From the NCBI RefSeq assembly GCF_014621695.1, contig NZ_CP061282.1, positions 1-64,000 of the forward strand: a stretch of DNA of 64,000 nt. The letters are read 5' to 3'. Below the pieces are notes generated by a model, which did no database searches, was not told where the DNA came from, and saw only the letters and a list, made by a program, of their open reading frames with translations. Source of the DNA: Streptomyces xanthii (GTDB lineage Bacteria > Actinomycetota > Actinomycetes > Streptomycetales > Streptomycetaceae). A program made the position numbers and the translations under genes. The stretch's first letter is position 1. Each line of letters begins with the position of its first letter. Positions 1-8,046 of this stretch are shown piece by piece.

Positions 1-293
1 CAGTTACGTATTGCTAAGAGTTAAAACCAAGACCTCGCTGTGCCCTAGCTCCAGCACGCCTGCGCGCGGTCTCGCTCCGCAGACACGACGCGCCGCCACT
101 ACGTGGCGGAAACCCGGCAACGCCCGCGTTGCTCACCGGCCGGCTCCGCCGTCCGGTGCGGACAACTCCGTTGTCCGGGGCGCGAATTGCTCCGCAATTC
201 GGCCTGCAGGAATTCGCTCCGCGATTTCCTGGTGGCTGGCTGTCGGATGTGGGATGTGGGATGTGGGATGTGGGATGACGCTACGTCAGTTCC
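1..293. other. No gene recognised at the window's left edge
   Basis: The first 293 bases hold no reading frame I can defend. They have short GC-poor patches and a tandem heptanucleotide repeat near the right end. This is the 3' flank of the broken helix-turn-helix gene that follows on the minus strand. Confidence 0.5.
245..277. repeat. Tandem 7-bp repeat (GGATGTG), about 4.6 copies
   Basis: Four perfect GGATGTG units are followed by a partial fifth. They lie just beyond the stop codon of the helix-turn-helix pseudogene. No function can be assigned. Copy number could vary between strains by slippage. Confidence 0.9.
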
Positions 294-1408
294 TCACAAG
301 GAATCCTGATGCTTCGTCAGGACTCTTTCGTGTCCGTCTAGTTGAATGTTCACAGCAGGCGAGGCTGGCGGGGCTGGCCGGCATGTATGGCAGAGTCCGC
401 CAGGCAGTGCCTCGGGTTGTCCAGGCCTCCCGCACTCGGTGCACTCCATCAGGGAGCGTTGTCGAGGCACAGAGGCCGCAGACTGTGTGCGGTACTCCGG
501 GACTCGTACTCGTTGTGGTGGAAGTTTGTCGCGCAGCCGACGGGCAACGAAGGCCCGTGGCGCATGCACGACGGGAGGAAGGCCCGTGACGAGAGTCTGG
601 ACGAACTGCAACCGGTCAGGGTCACGCTCCAGCCACTGTGCAGCAGCCTCCTCAAGAGACGCGCAATCCGCAGCCGACAACATCAACCTCGGCTCCCTCC
701 AACCGAGTTGGGCCAAGGCCTCGTACGCCTCCGAACGGGGAGCTCCCGGCCCCGCGGAAGGCTTGGGGATGTGCCGGAGCCGTTGCGGATCTGACGCCCT
801 GCCCGTCGCTCGACGCTGCACTGGCACTGGCACTGGCACTGGCACTGGCTCAGGACCGGCGGCACGGCCAGGCGCAGGGCCGAGCGCAGGACCGAGCGCA
901 GGGCCGGGGCTGGGCGCTGACTCGGGGTCAGGCTCTAAATCCGCTTCCGGTTCAGACACAGGCGCGGGCACCGGCGCCAGCGCGGGCACTGGTACCGGGT
1001 CGGGGTCAGGGCCGGGTGCATCGTCGGCGAGGAACCGCGCCCACCACTGGTCACTCCGCGCGACGCGGGACCAGTAGGTGAGGGAAACCCAGCGGACCGT
1101 GCCGTCTCCTGTGGCGGCTCGGCAGCGTACGCGTCGCAGATGACCGGCCGCGGAGAGCTCCTCAGCGCGCCCCCCACCGCCATCTGCCCGAACAAGGGCT
1201 GCTCCTTGGCGAGGGTCTTCACGTCCATCGCGGCCTGTTCCGGCAACGCGTCCACGAAACCTGCCAGGTAACGGCCACGCAGGGACAGATGAGCGAAGCC
1301 ATCCCCCTTCGGGGATGCTCCGTCACAAACAGTCCGCTTCCCGTACCCCTGGCCGGCCATCGGGTGTGCGGACGACGGTGCTGCCGAGATACAGTCTTCA
1401 TGAGCCAC
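294..1408 (-). pseudogene. Frameshifted helix-turn-helix DNA-binding protein with C-terminal zinc ribbon
   Basis: Two minus-strand frames together make one protein. The N-terminal part starts at a GTG preceded by AAAGG and contains KGDGFAHLSLRGRYLAGF and a winged-helix stretch ending AVGGALR. One base later in frame it continues as ELSAAGHLRRVRCR, then VRWVSLTYWSRVARSDQWW, a long Pro/Val/Ala/Glu linker, a second conserved domain, and a C-terminal ribbon with two CxxC pairs (CTEC, CHTC). Restoring one C:G pair near 1158-1162 would reconnect the frames. Proteins of this build are common on Streptomyces plasmids and chromosome arms and are presumed DNA-binding. The linker is encoded partly by a hexanucleotide repeat near 819-850. 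It is either a real pseudogene or a sequencing error in a short C run. Confidence 0.7.
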
Positions 1409-1419
1409 GGGATCGCCTT

Positions 1420-1463
1420 TTACGGTCACGAGGTGAGCCCCAAGACCGCCTCTTACGGTCACG
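1420..1463. repeat. Two direct copies of TTACGGTCACG, 33 bp apart
   Basis: Identical 11-mers at 1420-1430 and 1453-1463 lie just upstream of the GTG start and Shine-Dalgarno sequence of the helix-turn-helix pseudogene. On the minus strand they read CGTGACCGTAA. The position suits an operator for autoregulation, but that is inference. Confidence 0.6.
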
Positions 1464-1651
1464 GGGTCAGACCCCGGCAGGTGTTGCGAGCACCTGTCCG
1501 GGGTCGATTTATGTCACGAACGCTAAACGACCACCACACGGTGTGACAACCCGAACACTAAAAGTCAACACCCCACACCCAGAACACCCTTGACGCCTCG
1601 TCCACTCACAAGCCCACACAGCAGACACACAGGCCGACAGGCGGGGAGGGT

Positions 1652-1680
1652 GGGTGGGTGGGAAAAGAACCCATCCACCC
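1652..1680 (-). terminator. Putative terminator hairpin after the FG-GAP gene
   Basis: Arms of 11 bases (GGGTGGGTGGG and CCCATCCACCC, one mismatch) flank a 7-base A-rich loop. It sits about 100 bp past the stop codon of the upstream minus-strand FG-GAP gene. There is no clear T tract, which is usual in Streptomyces. Confidence 0.4.
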
Positions 1681-1698
1681 ATTCCCTACAAGCACAGC

Positions 1699-1778
1699 TC
1701 GAAGCCCGGATCTCGGAGTTCGACTCTCGAAGCTCAACTCCTCCAAGCTCCACTTCTCGATGCTCGGCCTTCGAGGAG
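1699..1778. repeat. Degenerate 14-15 bp tandem array
   Basis: Successive units begin TCGAAGC, TCGGAGT, TCGAAGC, TCCAAGC, TCGATGC and TCGAGGA, at 14-15 bp intervals. The array lies immediately 3' of the FG-GAP coding region. The spacing is not the 11 bp of SARP sites found elsewhere in the window, so I treat it as a separate element. Confidence 0.5.
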
Positions 1779-1785
1779 CGGCGCC

Positions 1786-3288
1786 TCAGTCCCGCCCGAG
1801 CACGTGCCCGTAGTACAGCGCTCCCCGCAGTCCGAACAGCCGGGGCGTCAGTGCCTTCGAGCCTGTTCCCGTGCCGTTCGGCAGGGTCCAGACGCCGCCC
1901 GTGCTGAGGGTCTGCTCGTACTCCGTGCTGTTCTCGTTGTAGGCGCCGACTGTGACGTCGCCGTCCCCGTCTCCGTCGTAGTCCGCGACCGCCACTGCGG
2001 AGCCGAACTCGTCGTTGACCTCCGGTGTTCCCGGAACCCCGCTGGAGCCCTGGTGCCAGGCCGCCGAGCTCGCGGTGCCCGAGGTGTCGAGCAGTCCGTT
2101 CGGGCCCGAGGTCAGCACGGTCGCTGAACCGGCGCGGTCGGCCGTTCCGATGGCCTCGGCGGGTGTGCCTGCCACGAGGTCGTCGCGGCCGTCTCCGGTG
2201 AGGTCGCCCGCGGCCAGCCTGATGCCGAAGTTGTCGGCTTCCTCGGCGGCGCCCGCGACGCCCGGGGTGTCCTGGCTGAGTGTGTGGTTGCGGGTGCCGA
2301 AGGCCTCGGGGCTCGAGGCTCCGTAGAGGACCCGTATCTTGCCGCCCTTGGCGAGTTCGTCGGGGCCGCAGGCTCCGGTGGGACGGTCGGCCTCGGCGGT
2401 GATGAGGCAGTGTCCGAGCGCCAGGTCGTCCGCGCCGTCGCCGTCGAAGTCGCCCGCGGCGATGTCGTAACCGGTGGCCGGGGATCTCCAGTACTCCTGC
2501 AGAGCCGAGCCGGTCCACCGCCACAGGGTGGTGCGCGAGTAGTCGTTGGAGTAGGAGGAGACTGCCAGCTCGGTGGTGCCGTCGCCGTCGAAGTCGCCGG
2601 CCGCCAGCCTGCCCGAGGTGCCGCCGAAGCCGGTGTCGAGGAGGTGGGTGAGCGGCTTGTCCGTGGTGAGCGGGCCCGGCCGCAGGGTGACTTCGCCGAA
2701 CTCTCCGTGGGTCAGGCCCACCGCCACGTCCGCGGCGCCGTCCCGGGTGAAGTCGCCGACGGCGAGCGAGGCGCCCGCGCCGCCGCCCGCCGGGCCCTGT
2801 GCGATGGTCCGGCCGCGCTCGAAGCGGCCGCCGGCCGAGCCGTACAGGACGACCACGGAGCCGTGGTCCTTCGCCGTGTCGCCGACGTCCTCGCCGGGCG
2901 CTCCGACGACGACGTCGGTGAGGCCGTCGCCGTCTATGTCGGCCGTCGCCACGGTGCTGCCGAACCGGTCGTTGTCCTCGCTGGTGCCGGGGACTCCGGG
3001 GCTGTCCTGGCTGACCGTGGCGGTGGTGGTGCCTGCTCCGCCCGGCCCGCCGTAGAGCACGTGCAGGTAGCCCGCGGACTTCTTGCCGTCGATGTCCCCC
3101 CGGTACACGCCGACCACGGCGTCCGCGTAGCCGTCACCGTTGAAGTCGGGTCCCTGGACGCCCGTCGCGGCCACGGCGGGCGAGGCGCCCACTGTGGTGG
3201 CGAGTCCCGTCGACGCCAGGACGGTGGCGGCGCCGAGCAGGACGGCGGAGAGTCTCTTGCTGCGCACGGATCGCACGGGTCGTCGCAC
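1786..3288 (-). CDS. Secreted FG-GAP (integrin-like beta-propeller) repeat protein
   Basis: About 500 residues. An N-terminal signal peptide (Arg/Lys-rich start, then a hydrophobic run ending near SPAVAATG) is followed by roughly seven repeats. Each has a Ca-binding loop of the DxDGDGxxD type (DFNGDGYADAVVG, DIDGDGLTDVVVG, DFDGDGTTELAVS, DYDGDGDGDVTVG) and FG-GAP-like segments. Such proteins fold as seven-bladed extracellular propellers; no catalytic residues are expected. GTG is chosen as start because GGAG lies 5 bp upstream and it begins the signal peptide. A paralogue lies directly upstream in the same direction. Role unknown: perhaps cell-surface binding or handling of the exported product, or simply neighbours of the cluster. 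Confidence 0.85.
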   Translation of the reverse strand: MRRPVRSVRSKRLSAVLLGAATVLASTGLATTVGASPAVAATGVQGPDFNGDGYADAVVGVYRGDIDGKKSAGYLHVLYGGPGGAGTTTATVSQDSPGVPGTSEDNDRFGSTVATADIDGDGLTDVVVGAPGEDVGDTAKDHGSVVVLYGSAGGRFERGRTIAQGPAGGGAGASLAVGDFTRDGAADVAVGLTHGEFGEVTLRPGPLTTDKPLTHLLDTGFGGTSGRLAAGDFDGDGTTELAVSSYSNDYSRTTLWRWTGSALQEYWRSPATGYDIAAGDFDGDGADDLALGHCLITAEADRPTGACGPDELAKGGKIRVLYGASSPEAFGTRNHTLSQDTPGVAGAAEEADNFGIRLAAGDLTGDGRDDLVAGTPAEAIGTADRAGSATVLTSGPNGLLDTSGTASSAAWHQGSSGVPGTPEVNDEFGSAVAVADYDGDGDGDVTVGAYNENSTEYEQTLSTGGVWTLPNGTGTGSKALTPRLFGLRGALYYGHVLGRD

Positions 3289-3353
3289 GGGTACTCCAAA
3301 TCGGTGGTGTGGAAGGGCAGTTGACGGGCTCGGGCAGGAGCCGGTCCGGGTGC

Positions 3354-4793
3354 CTAGAGGCCCAGTACCTGGCCGTACTTGATGGCTCCGTCGGGCAGCG
3401 CGAAGCCGAACGGGGTCAGCGACTTGCCCTGCGGGTACGTTTCCTCGGTGCTGCTCGGCGCGAACCAGACGCCGCCGGACCTGCGCTCGCCGGCGTTCTC
3501 GCCGGGCGCGCTGATCGCGGTGTCCCGCAGGCCGTCGCGGTTGTAGTCGCCGACGGCGACCTGGGCGCCGAAGCGGTCGCTGGCTTCGGCCGTGCCGGGC
3601 ATGTTCGGGGTGCTCTGGCTGCGGGCCAGGCCGCCGTGGAGGCCCTGGTCGGTGCCGTTCAGGGTGACGTATCCGCCTGCGTCCTTCACGGTGCCGACGT
3701 CCTCGCCGGGCACGCCGACCACCAGTTCGGGTCGGCTGTCGCCGTTCAGGTCGCCCGCGGCCAGCGCGGCGCCGAACTCGTCGCCCGTCTCGGCGGTACC
3801 GCCGACCTCCGGGCTGGACTGGTTGATGCACTGGTACTCGGTGCCGAACTGCCCGGTCTTCGAGCCGTGGAGAAGGAGCACCGCGCCGCCGGCCAGGTCC
3901 TGGCAGTAGGTGTGGTCAGCCTCGAAGTTGGGCTGTATGTTGCCGACCGCGAGGTCGTCCGTGCCGTCCTGGTCGAAGTCCTCGACGGCGAGCGCCTTGC
4001 CGTGGTCGATGTCGGACCACCACTGGGCGGGGCCGGCCTGGCCGTCCCAGCGGGTGATGAAGGTGCCGTACTGCTCCATCCCCCTCCAGGTGGTGGCGAG
4101 GTCGTCCCGGCCGTCGCCGTCGAAGTCGCCGGTGGCCAGGGCGTCGGTGCGGCCGCCCATGCTGTAGCTGCGCAGGGTGGTGGTGGTCACCGGGTCGGCG
4201 GTGAGGGGGCCGGGGCGGAACCGGAGCGAGCCGTGCTCCTCGCCGTTCTCGCCGTACGCGAGGTCGATGTCGCCGTCGCCGTCGTAGTCGCCCGTGGCGA
4301 CGGTGGTGCCGATGTGGCCGGCCCCGGACGTGCCCCTTGCCACGGTGGTGCCCTGGAAGTCGAGCCCGGGTGTGACCGACAGGACGGTGATGGTGCCCTC
4401 GTCCTGGAGCTGGTCGGAGGTGAGCGACTCTCCGTCGGCGCCGACGACGAGCTCGGTGCGTCCGTCGCCGTTCACGTCGAGGGGGGTCAGCGCGGAGCCG
4501 AAGCGGTCGCCGGCCTCGGGCGTGCCGGGGATGCCGGCCGTGGCCTGGCTGATGACGCCGGTGGACTGGCTGGGGCTCTGGGGGCCGCCGAAGATCAGGC
4601 TGATGTAGCCGGCCTTGGCCTTGCCGTTCACCGTGGCGTCGGGCATGCCGACCGCGATGTCCGCGTAGCCGTCGCCGTTGAAGTCGAACTTGGGTGTGGC
4701 GGCGGCCGCGGCGCTTCCGGCGAGCGGCAGGGTCAGTCCGGTGGCGGTGAGTGCCGCTACGGCGGCGGTGGCGGCCAGGGTGCGTACGCGCAC
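3354..4793 (-). CDS. Secreted FG-GAP repeat protein, paralogue of its neighbour
   Basis: 479 residues. The signal peptide (MRVRTLAATAAVAALTATG onward, Ala-rich cleavage region near residues 28-32) precedes FG-GAP repeats with loops such as DFNGDGYADIAVG, DVNGDGRTELVVG, DYDGDGDIDLAYG, DFDGDGRDDLATT, DLNGDSRPELVVG and DYNRDGLRDTAIS. The GTG start is supported by GGGAG 7 bp upstream. The two paralogues share the same ending pattern (LYYGHVLGRD in one, IKYGQVLGL in the other) and arose by tandem duplication. They close the left side of the biosynthetic cluster downstream of the sugar genes. Extracellular location is well supported; function is not. Confidence 0.87.
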   Translation of the reverse strand: MRVRTLAATAAVAALTATGLTLPLAGSAAAAATPKFDFNGDGYADIAVGMPDATVNGKAKAGYISLIFGGPQSPSQSTGVISQATAGIPGTPEAGDRFGSALTPLDVNGDGRTELVVGADGESLTSDQLQDEGTITVLSVTPGLDFQGTTVARGTSGAGHIGTTVATGDYDGDGDIDLAYGENGEEHGSLRFRPGPLTADPVTTTTLRSYSMGGRTDALATGDFDGDGRDDLATTWRGMEQYGTFITRWDGQAGPAQWWSDIDHGKALAVEDFDQDGTDDLAVGNIQPNFEADHTYCQDLAGGAVLLLHGSKTGQFGTEYQCINQSSPEVGGTAETGDEFGAALAAGDLNGDSRPELVVGVPGEDVGTVKDAGGYVTLNGTDQGLHGGLARSQSTPNMPGTAEASDRFGAQVAVGDYNRDGLRDTAISAPGENAGERRSGGVWFAPSSTEETYPQGKSLTPFGFALPDGAIKYGQVLGL

Positions 4794-4952
4794 GGTGGAA
4801 CTCCCGTAGTCGAGGGGGAAGGAGATGACGACTTCCGGGGGTGTGACTCGTGTGGCGTACGAAGGGTTGCGTCGAAGTGGCGGGCTGATGAACGCGACTT
4901 GGTGGAGGTTTCGTGTGCGGCACGGTGGCGGGCGGGGGCGGGTCAGGGAAGG

Positions 4953-5867
4953 TCAGGCCGCCGTCTCGTACATCGCGCGGAGGGAGGCTTCCAGGGTGTG
5001 GGTCGGGGTCCAGCCCAGGACGGATCGGGCGCGGGTGGTGTCCAGGCAGGTCCAGTCCGCGCCCACTGCCGTGTCCTGGGAGCGGATCTCGCCCGGGCGG
5101 AGCACGATCGTGTCCGGGGGGAGGGATGCCGCTGTGACGAGGGCGGTGACGAGGTCGGTGATGGGTGACGCGGTGCCGCTGCCGATGTTGAAGAGGCGTC
5201 GGTCCGGGGCGAGGGTGGGGGTCAGGGCGGCGCGTACCACCGCGTCCGCCGCGTCGCGGACGTCGATGTAGTCGCGGCGGGCGTCGGCGAGGGTCAGTTC
5301 GATCCGTTCGCCGGGTGTGGTGCGGGCGAGGCGGGCGGCGAGGGAGCCGAGGAAGCCGTCCTGGGTGAGGTGTGGGCCGACTGTGTTGGCGACGCGCAGG
5401 ACGACGGCGTCGAGGTCCGATGTGAGCACGTGGCGGGAGGCGGCGAGTTTGGTGCGGGCGTAGTCCGTCCGGGGCGCGGGTTCCAGGTGCTCGTCGGCGA
5501 CGGTGCCGTGGGGCATGGGTCCGTATTCGTGGACCGTGCCGAGCTGGACGAGGCGGGGGCGGTGTGCGGCGGGGAGGAGTTGTAGTGCGCCGGTGAGGTG
5601 TTTCACCAGCTGCACGTTGATCCGGTGCTGCTCTTCGCCCCAGCCGAGCGTCGCGTTGACGACGGTGTCGGCGTTCTGGTCCGCCAGGATCTGCGCGAGC
5701 TGCTCCTGTGGGCAGTCGGCGGCGTCCAGTGCGAGGAAGGGGTGGGGGGCGGTGTGGGGTGCGGGGCGGCGGGCCACGGCGACGACGTCGATGCCGCGGG
5801 CTTCGAAGGCGGCGCACACGTGGCGTCCCATGCAGCCGGTGGCGCCCAGGACGACGGTCTTGGTCAT
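4953..5867 (-). CDS. NDP-4-keto-6-deoxyhexose 4-ketoreductase (SDR epimerase family)
   Basis: 304 residues, an extended short-chain dehydrogenase. The NAD(P)-binding motif is LGATGCMGRH near residue 7, a TVHEYG segment follows at about 111, and the catalytic Y136xxxK140 is present (YARTK). The fold matches NAD-dependent epimerases of the kind that reduce the C4 ketone of TDP-deoxysugars at the last step. Its ATG overlaps the stop of the upstream 3,5-epimerase (ATGA), so the two are translationally coupled and probably act in one sugar branch. Stereochemistry cannot be read from sequence. A second 4-ketoreductase (RmlD-like) exists at 9.6-10.5 kb, which suggests two distinct final sugars. Confidence 0.82.
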   Translation of the reverse strand: MTKTVVLGATGCMGRHVCAAFEARGIDVVAVARRPAPHTAPHPFLALDAADCPQEQLAQILADQNADTVVNATLGWGEEQHRINVQLVKHLTGALQLLPAAHRPRLVQLGTVHEYGPMPHGTVADEHLEPAPRTDYARTKLAASRHVLTSDLDAVVLRVANTVGPHLTQDGFLGSLAARLARTTPGERIELTLADARRDYIDVRDAADAVVRAALTPTLAPDRRLFNIGSGTASPITDLVTALVTAASLPPDTIVLRPGEIRSQDTAVGADWTCLDTTRARSVLGWTPTHTLEASLRAMYETAA

Positions 5868-6523
5868 CGGTGGGCCTCGGCGGCGGCGAGGCAGTCCTCG
5901 TAGCGCGGCAGGATGCCTCGGGCCTTGGCTTCGGCGAGTGACAGCGAGCCGGTGTCCCGCTGGGAGAAGATGAACCGCATGTCCTTGGGCCAGGGCAGGC
6001 CGAGTTCGGGATCGAGCGGGTCGATCTCCCGTTCGAGGTCCGCCCGGTACGGTGTCGAGACGAGATAGGTCATGACCGTGTCGTCTTCGAGAGCGAGGAA
6101 GGCGTGGCCGACGCCGTCCGGGATGTAGACGGCGCGGAAGGTCTCGGTGTCCATCTCGACGGTGTCCCACGCGCCGAAGGTCGGGGAGCCGAGGCGTATG
6201 TCGACGACGACGTCCAGTCCTCGGCCGCGCGAGCAGTGCACGTACTTGGCCTGGCCGGGTGGGGTGGCCGGGAAGTGGACTCCGCGCATCACGCCGCGTG
6301 CCGAGCGGCTGTGGTTGGTCTGGGCGATCGGGAAGGGGTGCCCCAGCACCTCGGTGAACGCCTGCTGCTGGAGCGGGGAGACGAAGAGGCCTCGCTCGTC
6401 GCGGAAGACGGGTGGCGTGAACTCGAAGCAGCCGTTCACGGCGAGGTGGCGCACTTCGACGCCGCCGGTGGTGGTGGCGGTGCCGGTCTTCCCGGGCGTG
6501 GTCGTCGTCATGATCCCGCTCAC
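5864..6523 (-). CDS. dTDP-4-keto-6-deoxyhexose 3,5-epimerase (RmlC/EvaD family)
   Basis: 219 residues with the cupin-fold epimerase pattern: FRDERGLFVSPLQQQAF, NHSRSARGVMRGVHF with the catalytic-type His, AKYVHCSRGRGLDVVVDIR, GVGHAFLALEDDTVMTYLVS, and DPELGLPWP near the end. It epimerises C3 and/or C5 of the keto sugar. Two starts are possible. The GTG used here forms a GTGA overlap with a 34-codon ORF upstream; the ATG at 6511 would give a product four residues shorter. The N-terminal ~20 residues are Thr/Gly-rich and not conserved in the family. It is the first of two such epimerases in the cluster. Confidence 0.87.
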   Translation of the reverse strand: MSGIMTTTTPGKTGTATTTGGVEVRHLAVNGCFEFTPPVFRDERGLFVSPLQQQAFTEVLGHPFPIAQTNHSRSARGVMRGVHFPATPPGQAKYVHCSRGRGLDVVVDIRLGSPTFGAWDTVEMDTETFRAVYIPDGVGHAFLALEDDTVMTYLVSTPYRADLEREIDPLDPELGLPWPKDMRFIFSQRDTGSLSLAEAKARGILPRYEDCLAAAEAHR

Positions 6524-6624
6524 TTCGCGTTGCCGGGGGTGGCCGGCGGGAGGACCAGTCGGGCGCCGGTGGGGGCGGCGGCGCGCTCGCGGTCGTCGCG
6601 GGTACGGCGCTGGTCAGTGTGCAT
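6520..6624 (-). CDS. Small 34-residue ORF with strong ribosome-binding site
   Basis: ATG preceded by a perfect AGGAGG four bases upstream opens a 34-codon frame rich in Arg, Ala, Thr and Pro (MHTDQRRTRDDRERAA...). Its TGA overlaps the GTG of the 3,5-epimerase as GTGA. No homologue comes to mind. The strong Shine-Dalgarno and exact coupling suggest it is translated, perhaps only to load ribosomes onto the epimerase gene. A SARP-type heptad pair lies about 50-65 bp upstream. Confidence 0.45.
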   Translation of the reverse strand: MHTDQRRTRDDRERAAAPTGARLVLPPATPGNAK

Positions 6625-6672
6625 GTGTCCTCCTGGGGGCCATGACCTTCCGCGTTGCATTCTTGGTGGGGC

Positions 6673-6690
6673 CGCTCGAGGGCTGGTGGA
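6673..6690 (-). promoter_or_regulatory. SARP-type heptad pair upstream of the epimerase/reductase operon
   Basis: On the minus strand TCCACCA and TCGAGCG are separated by four bases, giving the 11-bp period typical of SARP activator sites. It lies between the end of the P450 gene and the 34-codon ORF, so these genes may have their own promoter. Confidence 0.45.
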
Positions 6691-6798
6691 CACGGTGGCC
6701 GGTGGTGCTCCGGCGCGACGCTGCTGACCGGGTGTCGTGCTGTGCGCGGCGGCGGGTGCCGTCGCGCACAGCATCGTGGTGCGTGCGTGCCCGTGTGC

Positions 6799-8046
6799 TC
6801 ACCAGTGGAGCAGGAGCTCCACCGGGCCGCGTACGAGTGAGCCTTCGCGCCAGGGCACGTCGGTGGCGGTGGTGGCCAGGCGGAGGTCCGGGAAGGCCTT
6901 GAGGAGGCTGGAGAGGGCCAGCCTCAGTTCCAGGCGGGCCAGTTGGGCGCCTGTGCAGTGGTGCGGGCCGTGGCCGAACGCGAGGTGCGGGTTGTGGGCA
7001 CGCTCCAGGTCGAGCTCGTCCGGGTTGTCGAAGATGTCGGCGTCCCGGTTGGCGGAGATCATCGCGGCGATGACGGATTCTCCGGCCGCCAGGAGTGTCC
7101 CGCCGATCTCCACGTCCTCGGTGGTCAGGCGGGGCAGTACGTCGCCGCCGCCCAGTGCGATGTAGCGCAGGAGTTCCTCGACAGCGGTGTCCAGGTGCTC
7201 CGGGTGTGCGGCGAGCCAGGTCCAGCGGTCCTGGGTCAGCAGGGTGTACACGAAGTTGGACAGTTCGGCGGCGGTGGTCTCGTAGCCGGCGAGCAGGATC
7301 GTGCCGGCCAGGCTGATGAGTTCGGCTTCGGTGAGCCGGTCCTCGTCCTCGTCGCGTGCGGCGATCATCTGGGACATCAGGTCGTCGCCGGGGTTCTCGC
7401 GCAGCCGGCCGATGTGGCCGAAGAGGTAGGTGCCGAACTCCTCGCCGACCTTCTGCATCTCCTCCGAGGAGGCTGAGCCGTTGCTGAAGGCGACTTCGGC
7501 GACGCGCCGGAAGTAGTGCCGGTCCTTCGGCGGGACGCCGAGGAGTTCGCAGATGACGGTCATCGGCAGCGGCATGGAGAAGTGTGCGACGAGGTCCACC
7601 GGGCCGCCGTCGGCGGCTTGTGCGCGCAGGCCGGCGATCAGTCCGTCGACGATCTCCTGGACGCGGGGGCGCCAGCGCTGGACGGCGCGCTCGGTGAACG
7701 CGCTCGCCACCAGGCGGCGCAGCCGCGTGTGCTCCGGCGGGTCCATGGCCAGCAGGTGCCCGGGGGCGGTGACCTCGCGGACCGTGCGGGGCACGTCGAG
7801 GCCGACGGTCGCGGCCCGGGACAGGCGGCGGTCGCTGAGGACCTGCTTGACGTCGGCGTACCGGCTGACGAGGTGGCCCTCTCCGCCGTAGGGCAGTGTC
7901 ACGCGCTGTACGGGGCACTGCTCGCGCAGCCGGGTGAACTCGGCGGGCACGTCCAGCGGGAGGCCGGGGTCGGACTCGAAGGGGAAGGCGGGGGCCTTGC
8001 CGGTGTCCGCCGGGTCGTGCGCGGTGCGCTCGGGGGTGGTGGTCAC
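6799..8046 (-). CDS. Cytochrome P450 monooxygenase
   Basis: 415 residues. Landmarks: MDPPEHTRLRRLV (C-helix region), I-helix AGYETTA near 253-259 with the oxygen-activating Thr, E291xxR294 (ELLR), and the haem loop FGHGPHHCTGAQLAR with Cys364 as axial ligand. It should hydroxylate or otherwise oxidise the polyketide or a sugar, with electrons from a ferredoxin encoded elsewhere. The axial Cys is present, so it is not one of the inactive P450-like glycosyltransferase helpers. GTG start has AAGGAG 5 bp upstream and overlaps the acyltransferase stop as GTGA. A GGGDV stretch follows the ExxR motif. Confidence 0.92.
   Translation of the reverse strand: MTTTPERTAHDPADTGKAPAFPFESDPGLPLDVPAEFTRLREQCPVQRVTLPYGGEGHLVSRYADVKQVLSDRRLSRAATVGLDVPRTVREVTAPGHLLAMDPPEHTRLRRLVASAFTERAVQRWRPRVQEIVDGLIAGLRAQAADGGPVDLVAHFSMPLPMTVICELLGVPPKDRHYFRRVAEVAFSNGSASSEEMQKVGEEFGTYLFGHIGRLRENPGDDLMSQMIAARDEDEDRLTEAELISLAGTILLAGYETTAAELSNFVYTLLTQDRWTWLAAHPEHLDTAVEELLRYIALGGGDVLPRLTTEDVEIGGTLLAAGESVIAAMISANRDADIFDNPDELDLERAHNPHLAFGHGPHHCTGAQLARLELRLALSSLLKAFPDLRLATTATDVPWREGSLVRGPVELLLHW

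Larger units (their letters stand above)
1409..1785. other. Intergenic stretch with repeats, no gene
   Basis: This gap lies between the start of the broken DNA-binding gene and the stop of the first FG-GAP gene, both on the minus strand. It contains the 11-mer pair, a hairpin and a degenerate ~15-bp tandem array, listed separately. Sequence around 1500-1620 has lower GC and no coding signal. Confidence 0.6.

Noticed and set aside
1699..1778. A SARP-type array next to the FG-GAP gene
   Set aside because: Unit starts resemble TCGAAGC, but the period is 14-15 bp instead of 11 and the array is at the gene's 3' end.
6799..8046. A P450-like helper of the glycosyltransferases
   Set aside because: Such helpers lack the haem Cys; this protein has it in a normal FGHGPHHC loop.
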